From: Callaeas wilsoni
Taxonomy: Eukaryota > Chordata > Aves > Passeriformes > Callaeidae
Reading direction: 5' to 3'
Length of the DNA: 64,000 nt
NCBI GenBank assembly: GCA_013398955.1
Contig: VWPU01002093.1
Location: forward strand, 186,001-250,000
Part shown: in pieces, positions 25,627-37,400 of the stretch
How positions within the stretch are numbered: position 1 is the first letter of the stretch
How the letters are laid out: each line of letters starts with the position of its first letter
The notes under the pieces: model-generated
The model's database searches: none
Seen by the model: only the letters and a program-made list of their open reading frames with translations
Told to the model about the DNA's origin: nothing
Made by a program: the position numbers and the translations under genes

Positions 25627-28600
25627 GCAGTATGCACGTGTGTGCATTTAGAGAGCTGCTGTGTCTGATGCTGACATCTGCATTAGGTGGGTTCTAGCTC
25701 CAAGCTGCAGCCTGTCTCTGCTTCAGGCCACCTCAGCAACCACAACACACTCTGGACTGTCACAGCCATTTCCTTCAGCTGTAAAAGTCTAGATGAACTA
25801 CATAATTGTAATACGGGGAGTGCAATGAATGACCTAACGAGAAAAGTCAAATAATGTCTTGCAGCCAGGTAGATTAGAGTGAGGGAGTTAGAACAACAAA
25901 ATTAATTGAATGAAATTGGCTGTGGGTAAGACAACCCCGCAGAGGCTACCCATTTTCCTAGCTTTCCATCACTGAATTCATGGTTAAAGGTTTTGTACAG
26001 TCTTTAACTTTCAGTGACCTTCTCAAATGGAAATACTTGTGAGCCTCTGTTTTATCTGATCAGTAAATCCACTCATTGGACATGTTTTCAGTTTTGTTGA
26101 GGGTTTTGTTTGTTATCACAGGTTTTTTAAGAAAGGAGTTAAATCTGTAGGTACAGGCTTTTTCATACACAACCCGCTCAAAGCCAAGTAATTTAAAGGC
26201 TACGAGATACTTACAGAGTTCTTTAGCCATATGGGACTCCAAGATACTTCATATTTAAATGACAAACTGCAGGAAGGGCTAAAGGATTGTAAAACCCCAC
26301 CAATGAGATAATAATAGTTGAATATAGTTGAATTCCCTTTTTTTTTTTTTATGTTTTCCCAGATTTTTGCTCAGCTCAGAGTGATAAGGCCACAAGACAG
26401 ACGGCCATTTGTGAAGAGTAGCAGAAAGGGGCGATTAGGAAAATTATTAGATTTCAGCATTGTTTAGTTTCGCTCCAAAAGCAAAGTTTGATGCTACTAT
26501 GAACGAGGCTACCTACATCTTCTCCAAATGCAAACACCCACGGGTGGAAGAAGCTCTCTCCATGCTCTACACCTGCTCTGGCAAGTCTTTCACTATCCCT
26601 GAAACTCTATGCACCATGATAATTTGACGATAAAAGAGGACAGTGGTAAAGGATACAGCGTCTTGCCACTATTTATCTAGTTAAGGTGTTTTTCTGTTTT
26701 CTGGGGTTTTTTTGTTTGAAGGCAGACACTCCTGCATCAATGTCTCTAATTTTTGAGACGACCATTGGATCATTTCTGTCCCCTGGGAAGCCATGACAAG
26801 GTCGAGTTATGAGGAAAGTTTTACTAGCAATCCACTCTGCCAGTGAATCCAGGGTCTCTCTTTGCTAATTATCATACTTCCTTGTTCATTGTCATATATT
26901 GATTAACAAGTTGCTACTGTGTCTTTTAATTTCAGAAGGACACAGCTGGAGCAACTGTGATGGTATGGGCTTCCTCGGGCTGTTTTGCAACAATCCAGGA
27001 AGAACTGGAGAATATAGTCTCAAGGATGAGGAAAGATCAGCAACATCCACAGAAGTTTAACTGAGAAGTAGAGTGCCTTAGCAGAAGTGACAGAAAACCT
27101 ATAAATGCTATCAAAATTATGGATAAGTGTGGGAAGGCAGGCAACAGGTATTATCTGTCTCTGCAAAGGAGAGAACTCAGTCTCAACTTCAGAGAAGTGC
27201 TGTCCTAGAGAATTAAAATGGATTGAATACAAGATACCTACCCCCACTGATGTACTGCTTCCCCTTCTTACTGGGATTTGGGAGGCATGAAAGACTGCTG
27301 TGTTGTATCAAAATGGTGTACACCTCACCAATATATTGCTTTAGAAAAGTGGTGATTTCACATTGTTAATGTTGCTGCAGTTCCTAGACTGAGGGAAAAT
27401 CAGGTTGTTTTCCCACCCTCAACATCGACATTAGCCTATATACTACTGTCTGCTTTTGACTTTGCCTCCACTTGAACACTTTCTTTTGAGGCTGGAGTGG
27501 GACTTTACTTCTCTGTAACACTCTACATTTGATTAGTTTTCATTAAGGCATAAATCAGGGAAAGCATAAAAACAAATGTGCCAACCAGGAGCTCTGCCTT
27601 CCGCACACAGGGAGCATGCAAAAGAAGTTTGTGTAAAATGCTCCTGACTTCCTATCTGTCTCTTCTTGACCAACTCTCCAAAGCTGCCTGTTGATACATT
27701 TTACAATTGTTAGTCTTTCGTTTCTTCTAACTTTTCTCCTGTGAAAAACAGTTCAGCCCAGAATGTCATTATGGAATTAGAAAATGAAAATCAGTAAATT
27801 ACAATTTAGTATCTACCTGCATGTACAACAAACATTTTCCCCTCCTTGAGCCTTGCCCAGAAGTTTTGCTGCACTTAACAGACTGTTAAATAGGCCAGGC
27901 TGACAAGCAATGACTCTCATTCACTATGGGCATTTCTGTCAGAAGACATGCATAAGTCAGAAAATGTCCCAATCCTCAAATACTGTTTTAAATCAAGATA
28001 TAGACAGGCTTAACTGAAAGAAGCATTGCCTCAGCTTACTTAGAGAAAGGGAAGGGAGATATACCCAGATATCCCTAAATATATTTAGGTTTAGACTGAC
28101 TACAATCCAGAGTCTGGATGCAGATTCACCCTTAGCTGGTGTTCAGCAACTCACCATCTCTTTTCTAAGAGATCTGAGTGCTCAGAAAAAGGCTGTCATT
28201 TGGGGGATTTTTATCACCTCCCCATACCCTATTACCGCTGTAGCAAATGAAGACGTAAACCACTCCTCGAGAGGGAAATTCATTAAACAAATTTCTGTCA
28301 GTTAAACTAGGTAAGCAACACATCTATGCTAAATCATTTTTCATTGTAATAGGATAGCACCAAGAGGGTAAACACGTTTTTCATCTGCAGTGGCCGCTCC
28401 CACAGCACTGTCAGACAAGCTTGCCCTCCCAAAGGAGGGAGGGTAGAAGATTAGAAAGCAAATAAGGAGAAGTTTCAGAATGACTGAAGCCGAAAGTGAT
28501 CAAGATGGGTGGGAAGAGGTTTTGTTCAGAATCTTGCCTTTTGCTTTCCTGATAGTCACTAGTGAAACAAGGGCTCCTGTTAGGTACCGGGTATCTCCTT

Positions 28601-31169
28601 TTAGTGCTGACCTGACTGACCTATTCAATCTTCCTCTGTGTTCTGCCATGAATTACTTTATTATCTCCTGCACAGCTAGACTTTCCACTGAATGTTTTCT
28701 TCTGGCTTATTGGAAATTTTCATCATTTTAAGTTTATAAACTATTACTCCAACTGCTGTTATGACATGATGCCAGTATAGATCCGAACATATGTGGCTGA
28801 GTAGTACATAAGAAATGTTCTCCTATTTCACACCCTTTGCTGCATTTTCTTCTGGTCCTAACACGATATTTTTTGTTTTGTTTCCTTGTTTTCTGTAAAT
28901 TCTCTCCATGAAGGCCCTATGCCACCACAGGAACTTTACTGGCTTCCTTTAAAAACTATTAGGAATGCTCCTTTAACAAGCCAGATGGGCAGTTAAACGG
29001 AAGGACCATAAGGCGTCAGAGGAAACACAGGGGAATTTATTTTCTTTACACTCACAGAGGTGGAAATAAGAAGTCACGTCTAAGGTTTGCTAAAGGATAG
29101 TCAAAAGTGTTGGTCTCAACATCATTCCCAGTTCCTGCCAGCTCCCTATGAAACATGGACTAGATTAACCAGTGTGAGACAATGGTGCAACAGTGTTTGC
29201 ACTCAAAGCTGAACCACTTTAAGTGAACTGATGCAGCATTTAGACAGACAAACCTTTGGTGAGTGAAAAAAAGTTTCCTTCTCCCTTTGCTTTCAATCAG
29301 ACCTACCAAACCATTAGTTTAAGTCTGAGGCACGAGCACAGGTAGACCTGATTAGACCATGAACAAACCAAATAGCACCCAGAACCACCGAAATACGAGC
29401 CTTTATGATTTTAGATTTGGTCATTGCACATCCACCATGTGTGGGGGACATTTTTAACTATACCACAGACTAAGGTATGTCTAACAGCATAGTCAAAACA
29501 ACAAGGACATCAACACAGACTGCAAAACACACCCAACGAGTCTGGGAAAGGATTGTGAGGCTAGTCTACCCTAAGCTATGTGCAGCCTTGGCTAGGAGGC
29601 TTCAGGAGTGCTTGGGAACAGAAGGACTTGCCTCACCGTGAGTCCAGATCAGCCGGACCCTCCATGTCAGATAAAAGAGGGCAAGCTCTGCAACTGTTGC
29701 AATTTTTTTTGCATAGAAAAGGGAAGTGATGTTAGTATGAAAAAAAAGACTCTCTGCTTGTTTACAAGCTAATCCCAAGAGAGAAATGAGATTTACTCGG
29801 ATGAACACACCCTGCTGCAGCTTCACTGGAGTCAGTGGGTACCATGCAGGAGTACAAGGGAGACTATTCCTCTTGACCAGCAGGCAAGCCTGCAGCCTAC
29901 ACAAATGGCAAAGCTTATTTCTTACTGTTGAATTTTAAGATTTAGAATTCAGAAGCAATGATTTTGAACTTAATTTGGGCACTGAAATCCCTTATGTTTC
30001 CTCTAAAAAGTTGGTCTGCTTGTTGTCAGCTTGTTAAACAACTCTTTACCCTGAGACAGACCGGTCATTTGTCAGATCTTTTGTCTACTTTGTGACTTCT
30101 CTCAGGACTCAGAATCATTTAAATTAGGCAAAATTGAGCAAACTGAAAATCAGCTGGTTATAATTTTTCTTTTTTTCTTCCCTGCAGACTATATAAAAAA
30201 AAATCACAACTAATTTTATGTTGACTGAGCTTTTTCCAAGGTCTTTTTGCTTATATAAAAATAGAAGAAAGCAAAAGGTACTGATTTTATATTTCCCTTC
30301 TGTTTTACTACATGATAAACCAAAAATAATTTCATTCCTATTGGTTTCAGGTCCCACAATTTGTCCCTTTTTTGGTCAAAAATATGAACTATCTCTGGTG
30401 GTTTCTAAACAGATTTCTCCTTTTATTTCCCACCAGACATACTATTTTTTAACCAGCTATAATTAAAATCAACAGGAATATTGCCACTGATACAAAAGGG
30501 AGCTGGGTCAGGCAGAATCACAACAATTTCAATTAGGTATTTTACGGGAAGGATTTTCTCCCTTCTGTCAAAGTGAATGAATAAAATACAGCATTTTTAA
30601 GCTTTTATAGGTGAAATGGAGGACACTACCACCCACCAACACTGATATGCTGAAAAGTGGAAAGTTTTGTCATCATTCCACTTTGAAAAATCATTGCTAG
30701 AAAATCATGAAAAATTAGGACTCTTTTATGTCCAGTTCTTGAAAGATCTTAGATTTACTGCCAACATTCAAAATATGGTTAAGGAAAGGAGTGTTACTAG
30801 TTTTTACCTGTAGATGGTGACATTTTGGAACAAACATTAAGCATACATCCAAGAAAATTCCATACTTGTAAATACTCAACAAAATGCCCCCATCCTTTCC
30901 TTAAACAAACAATTTCATACAGTTATGCAGATGTAATCAGAAATTAAGAAACAGGCCTCAATTTTTCAGATATAAGGTCCCAATCTCAAATATAAATGCA
31001 CCAGCCAGAGTGCTATGTTGACACAGGGTACCACTGGCTTCAGCAGAGCTCCACACAGGCTCAGGTTCCGCATGCATGGACTAATTACTAGATTGAGACC
31101 TATGGCAAGACTTGAGAAAAAAAAAAAATTTAAAAACCTCTACATTGTTCAATATACAATAGACATAAT

Positions 31170-31403
31170 TTTTTAAATGAGTTTGGAGTCCTTTATTACA
31201 GGCCTCTAAAAATTGTTGTTAGGGTTATACATTAAAAATACTAAAGTAATAAAAAAAGGATTTTTTTTCTGTGTTTGCTTTTTTCCTTCTATGGTACCAT
31301 TAAGCTATAAATAATTTTAGGATAAAATGCCTAGGTATAAATGAAACTGTTAACTGATCATGTTTGCTGATGTCCCTTTCTCACATTGCCCAAGTCGACT
31401 CCA
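31170..31403 (-). other. PTN: PTN 3' UTR (approximate end)
   Basis: The sequence after the PTN stop runs about 230 nt to a canonical AATAAA. From memory it keeps short blocks of the mammalian PTN 3' UTR, notably at 31373-31350 and around the poly(A) signal. The cleavage site is inferred as 10-30 nt beyond the hexamer. A longer form ending near another AATAAA (tttatt on the plus strand at 30422) cannot be excluded. Confidence 0.75.
31192..31197 (-). promoter_or_regulatory. PTN: PTN poly(A) signal AATAAA
   Basis: The minus strand reads GTAATAAAGGACT, a canonical hexamer 207 nt past the stop codon, with T-rich and GT-bearing sequence following. It closely resembles what I recall of the human PTN signal context. 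Confidence 0.75.
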
Positions 31404-31456
31404 TTAATCCAGCATCTTCTCTTGTTTCTTGCCTTCCTTTTTCTTCTTCTTGGATT
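31404..31456 (-). CDS. PTN: PTN exon 5: lysine-rich C-terminal tail and stop
   Basis: These 53 coding nt were found by looking for the conserved PTN tail. With the last base of exon 4 they encode [17 protein letters not shown] (residues 149-165) followed by TAA at 31406-31404. The acceptor AG is at 31458-31457, preceded by a T-rich stretch. The tail is the unstructured basic segment known to contribute to glycosaminoglycan binding. Mammalian PTN has an extra alanine (PQAES) at this junction. Here the triplet before the exon would need an acceptor ending TGA rather than AG, so the shorter PQES junction is the only one supported. Confidence 0.96.
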
Positions 31457-34400
31457 CTGTCAAGATACAACAATAACAATAAAAAATTAGTGTCTAGCAG
31501 GCACTGCAATAAATTTCATTTAACACCCGTGGACGTTTCTTTTTTTTTTTTTTCTCTCCATGCACATAAGAATTGTTTCCTCATTTTGAACAAAGAAAGG
31601 GAAAAGAGAAGGAAAAGAAGAAAAATAACAGGAAAGGCCAAGGCACTAGAGAAGATAGAAAGGGTGTTGCATGTTCTGTTCAGAACCCTCCCTATCTGAG
31701 GGGCTGACCCTGTTTGGCATGCAAAGCATTGTCTCAGGAACTTGCTTGGAAAATAAGAAAACAGCAGGCATCTCCTGGAGAAACCAGGTCACGGCTCAGT
31801 GGAGAGCTGGAAGAAAGCGTTGCACACACTAGCCACACATATCCCCTTCCCCTGCTTCCTTTCTGTCTCATTGTTAGTCTTTGGCTTTCCCTGAATGTGC
31901 GAGCAGCTCCAGAGCATGGGGAGAAAGCTCTCTTGTTTCTTCAGCTCCTCCACTGCCAACCCTGCCCCCTTCCCCTGGGACAGACACCTATGTGCACTCA
32001 GGAGGCAAGGGAAGCTTGGCCCGAGGTCATGGGAGCACAGCCTGTCCAGCCAGCTGGGACTGATGGGATGAGCAAAGGACTACGGAGCACCTGCTCCTCT
32101 AATTAATTTGGGGTAAATAAGGGAACGATGCGAAGGTACAAGTGAAAATTTATGTATCGTACTACCATCTGCAGTAACTTTCACTGTACTCTAGGGTAGC
32201 ATGGTATTCGAAAGGTAAAGGAAATTCACAGGGGGACCTCCGAAATTAAAACAAATTAAGAGGATTAGGTACTCTCGTGTCATGTGTCACCTTGTAACGG
32301 GGAAAATAACAGCTCTCGCTGGGAACATGAGTAAATCCTTATTGATAACAGCACAAAACAGCACAACAGGCACCACAGAGAGATGAAAACAGAGTTTCTG
32401 TGAAGCATCTTTCCTGGAACCAAAACAGCAAGCAAGGAGACCCAGGTTTGCCTTAACCTAGATTTCGTTAACCAAACCAAGAAAAACTATCATAGAATCA
32501 TAGAATATGATGAGTTGGAAGGGACCCAGAAGGATCATTGAGTCCAACTCCTGGCCCTGCACAGGACCACCCAAAAAAGTCACAGCAGATTGCCTGAGAG
32601 TGCTGTTCAAGCGCTTCTTGAACCTCGCCAATCTTACTGCCATGAACACTACCTCTGGTTAAATAACAACTATCACCTTGAATGAGAAGACAAGCACTTG
32701 GCCCTTAAGGTGGTACTGTTCTTTGTCAATATGCTTCTTTTCCCTCTGACTCTTTTACATAACATAGTTCATCAAGGAACCACCAGTTGTGGTAAAAACA
32801 GCTTGTTTTTATTAAAACTAAGGCAACTACACCAACTTCTTTCAGGTATGGATAGGGCCAGGTACCTCCAGCAGAAGGCAAACTTAGGCTAACACATTTC
32901 TCTGATGGTTGTTTTTCCTCTTTCCTAGTGTTTCAAATCAACATTTTTTCTTCATCTGTTATAACAAGACAAAAATTGTTTCCACAAAACCTTAATCAAA
33001 GCAAAATAAAATACTTGGTTAGTCCCCTGCTCTAAAATCTCTTTCCCTTAAAAACTTTGCTTAACTTTCAAAGGGATAATAACTTAAAAGAAGAAGTGAT
33101 TTGTTTTCATTTGAAAATTAACTATTTTTTCCCCCTTCCTTTGCATGTGTCTGTATGTGTGCTTGCATGAGTGTCTGAATGTCTGTAGTCTGGAGCTATT
33201 CACAAAATCTGACACTATTTCATAACCTGTCATTCAAAAAAGTAATCTTTCACTGAGTATCTAATTTTCTTTCAGCTAAAGCTTTTTCCTCCCCTGCAAA
33301 TTTCCTGTATTTCCCCTCCAACCTGTTTTACTCACATCCTCCACTTCCTCTAATTTTGCCTCTCTACAACACTGACCCTCCTGGATTCTATATTGATTGC
33401 ACTCTCCCTCATACTTTTTATTCCCCACACAACTCCACTTTCTCTGAAAGAATCAGTGGAATTTTACCAATCAGACCGGCACTGGAATCTGCGAAATTTA
33501 TTTAGACCCAGCACCAGCAGCAGGGCACTATGCAGAATTCAACCAAATTTACTAAGAGCAAAGGAGACATATAAATGCAGGCAGACTGCTAACAGGATTC
33601 TGCTGAAGAGTTTGTGCAGCTGATGGTAGGAATGAGGGGAGCACCAAGGAGAAGACTTTGGTCTGGAGTCCTGTGAATGCACCAGGTCCCCATCCTCACT
33701 GGACTTGAGGTACCAGACAATTCACTGTTTATCCATGTGCACTTAATGCCTGTGGGTCCACATCTCTTCCTTTCTCAATTCTTCCCCTTTGTCCACCTTG
33801 TGGTAATTTGCACATCATGCAAACTGCCAAACCCATCTACCCACAGAGACAAGTGACTCTGCTTTGGGCCTCAGCAGAGGAAAGCTGTCATGTGCCAGAT
33901 GGAATTTCTCCCTCATTAATAGTACTCACACCACCACTGCTTCATCTTTCAGACAGATAATCTGTATTGATGCACAGCGTATTTTCTCCAGGAAATAACA
34001 TGCACACACAGAATTGTGGGAATATTAAAAAAAACAAAAAAAAACAAAAAGAAAGCTGCTCAAATTGTTCCCAGCCCTTAGGCTCTTTTAAAATTCCTAC
34101 CACAGACACCAAAACCCACGTTCATGCACAAGTCTGTTCACAGCTACACTCCACCTGTTTTGATTATGCTCAGGCTACAGACTATGCTATGTCCACGGCT
34201 AACAATGAACAACATTGCTTTAAGATGCACTTTGCTGATGTTTTTTTCATTTCTCAACCTACTCTCTGTCTCATTCAGGCTTTTCTTGTGCTCACCTCTG
34301 TTCACCCTATGCTACTATTTCCACTTTTATGACATGCTGTTGGGTCAGCTCACACAGCCACGCTGGGAACCACATCAGCCTGCCAGTGCTACCCTCCCCA

Positions 34401-37400
34401 GAGGAACCAGGCATGACTGAAAGGGTCACCATGCTCAAAAGGCTGACCAGTTGAGAGTGCAATGCCAGCTATCTGCCAGCTCAACAGTCCCATACTCCAG
34501 CATCAGCTGCAGCCATTTGCCAGTTAAGGGAGGGAAAGATCCCCTAGCTACACTGTGTCTAACAGTCCTATTCAGTTTCCTGTTCCATACATGAAAATTA
34601 TCGAAATTCAATTCAGGTTTGCACAGACTGGATGTTAAGACCTTCGGTTCAGCCATTTCTTACCAGGCATCTTAATGTGGTCCCACCAGAAATTACAGTG
34701 AGCCACTAAGCAGAGCCCACGGAGACAGCCTTTATGATGGGAGAGCCACTAAGCTGATTCCACATCTCACTGGCACTGCAAAGCAGAGAGACCCCAGCGA
34801 CACTCACCACTGAGCCACAAGGAAGGAGAAAAAGCTGCCCAGGGAACAGGGACTACCCTGAGCAGAACCCTGCCACATGCAGGCGCTTTGGGCCTCCAGC
34901 AGCCTCCTTCACCTCACCCACCCCATCAAGCTCAATATTTCCACAGGCAGAGGCACAGATCTGTGTACCAGCTGTCCTTTGCCTTCAGGAAATGTGTTTG
35001 CTGCAGACAAGTGCTACCAAAAATATAGAGAGACACTGTGGTAAAACCACTTAACCAGATGAAACTCAGGTTCACACCAGCCCACACAGAATTTGAATTT
35101 GAATCTACTCACTGCCCCATTTGCTTTCAAGTTAGGTGGCCCAGTTGTGCCAGACACCAGTTGTAGGTATCTCTATGAGCTATCTATGGTAGAATTCAGG
35201 GTCCAGAGAGGCAGGAGCAAAGCAAAAAGCAGGATGATAATCCTGGATTTCCTAAGAGCAGACTTTGGTCAGTTCAGGGACCTGCTCAGCCAGGCTAAGC
35301 ATCCTGGACCAGGGTGCACACAAAGAGAAAATTCCAAATGCCTGGTAGTCCCTGCAGTGTACAACAACCAAGCATTGCACAAAGCCCCTCTGCTCCCCCC
35401 AGGAACCAATGCACTTCCAGCAAGATAAAAAACAAACAGCCCTGCAGGAGCAAACTGTGCCAGTTACCTAATCATTCATCACCAGAATAACCCTATGAAT
35501 TGTTGCAAGTCTTGAAATTATTCACAGGATTAAAAACTATGTGGTCATGGATTAGCACTGGACCCACTTTCTGTGGGCCCATGACGACCAGTAACAAAAA
35601 TTCCAGTCAGGGTTTTACTGAGTAAACAAGTTAGTTTGATTAGTAGAACTTTCTCTATGCAATTTCAAATTGCAGCAGTCCTCTTTAAACAGTCATCTTT
35701 ATTCCAGAAGCTCATTCTTACTATGCAAGCAGCAAATGAAAGTAATTTAGCCGAACAGGAGCCATACACCATTTGAAGCCACTCTTAATGTATAAGGCAC
35801 AAAAGGGAGGTAATTACATTTTAATGGAAGTCAAGCCAAGATTTGCAGGTATTTATTTTCATTTGTTGAAAAGAAGGTAACAATTCACTCATGGAACTGC
35901 TGAACTCCTGTGCATAAAGTCAAGCAGTGTCTCCAAAAGCAATATAAATCATTCAAAACAGCAAAAGCTGTGCTGATGGAAGGCTGGAGTAAAAAAATCC
36001 CACATCGGATGTTCAGGATACCGTTTTCCCAGGAACTAGCACTCAGTACTACTAAGCTCAGAGGAAGGCCTGTTTTAGGAAGGCCTCTCTACCTCTCATT
36101 GGAGCAAATTTTCCAAAGCACCAGGCTGCAATGGTGATAAAGGGCAATGGTGCCATGGGGTGCAGAGAGCTTCTGAATTTTGGGGAATGAAATGCCAACC
36201 GCTGTGAAATGGAGAAGTCTTAACTTGGGTAAAATCAAGGATTTTATACCTTGGGAAAAAAAAAAATCTCACCTTAAAGAGATTCACACTCCTCTCTAGG
36301 AACAGAAACTGTGTTATCTTGTGACTTCCATGACTTTAAAAACAAATCCCCAGATTTCTGAAAACCCTTTAAACATGGTATTTCTTTTTGCCGTAGAGGA
36401 AGAGAACTTTTCATGGCTATCTAAATCCTTTTCTTCCTATTTTCCTGTACTATATACAGCATTTATGTATTCCAAATGGTTTAAGAAGGAAAAATTATAT
36501 TATTACAGCAACTTTGTTCCATAAAGGATTCTTCTGTAAAGCCTCTTTGAGAAAAACAGTTCTACTGGATGGGAAAAAAAGCAATAATCCACCAGCTGAA
36601 CAGTAGTGGAAGGCACCTCTCCAATCAATCAATGACCTTGATGTAACTTTTACTTCATTAATAGATTACAATTGATTATATCCCTTATATTTTAGCCTGT
36701 GCTCCTTAACAGATTTCTCCAGTTATCTATGTTCCTCAATTTTTTCACACTTGTGCTCACTCCTCTCCATCAGGTTTTGTTCTGCTTCTCACTTTGCTAA
36801 AGTTTTGTTTTGGATAGACTTTGATTTGTTCACGAACAAACACAAGACGGACTTGACTTAGACCTAAAGGGTGCAGCTGCCCCGTATAAATCTGAAAATC
36901 ATGCTGCGAAGTGTGTTATAAATGGAGAATAGCCAAATTTATGCTTGTAACAAACACTAACATATCTGACAAAGGAATGGAACCAAGCCACCACTCACAG
37001 AAAATGTGTCAATAACTTTTCTTTCTCATTGGAATTGCAAGAAGAAATAAAAGTAGGGGAAAAATAATCCAATTTGTTCTAAAATGAGCCACAAAACTCT
37101 GAAACTATCTTAGTCAAAAGCCATTTCTTGAATCTGACACACGGATGTAAGACCTTTAAACCCCTTCCTTTAACATCCTTACTTAAACTAGTCAGGAATT
37201 ACAGGGAGCTTTTATTTAAGAGATAATTTTGCCGAAACCAAGCATTTTCATCAGAAAGGTTTCACTTTGATAATTTTCTTCCTTCAAATATTTGAGAGAA
37301 GAAGTTTCAAAATTGCCTATGCACAGGCACTCAAAAGACCACAAAGACACACGCAATTTCGGAGTTTGCTAGATGGCCTAATAGCCTGAAGGCAAAGAAC

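Larger units (their letters stand above)
20421..31169. other. Intergenic DNA downstream of PTN
   Basis: I see no coding gene or recognised transposon. The stretch contains the TG/TA, CA and TA microsatellites listed separately, a purine-rich tract at 21882-21934, a T-run at 26339-26351 and an A-run at 31120-31130. It lies past the inferred PTN poly(A) site. Confidence 0.55.

Noticed and set aside
31255..31257. Alternative, later PTN C-terminus through the 3' UTR
   Set aside because: The TAA at 31406-31404 directly follows the family-typical KMLD end. Nothing downstream resembles a PTN extension.
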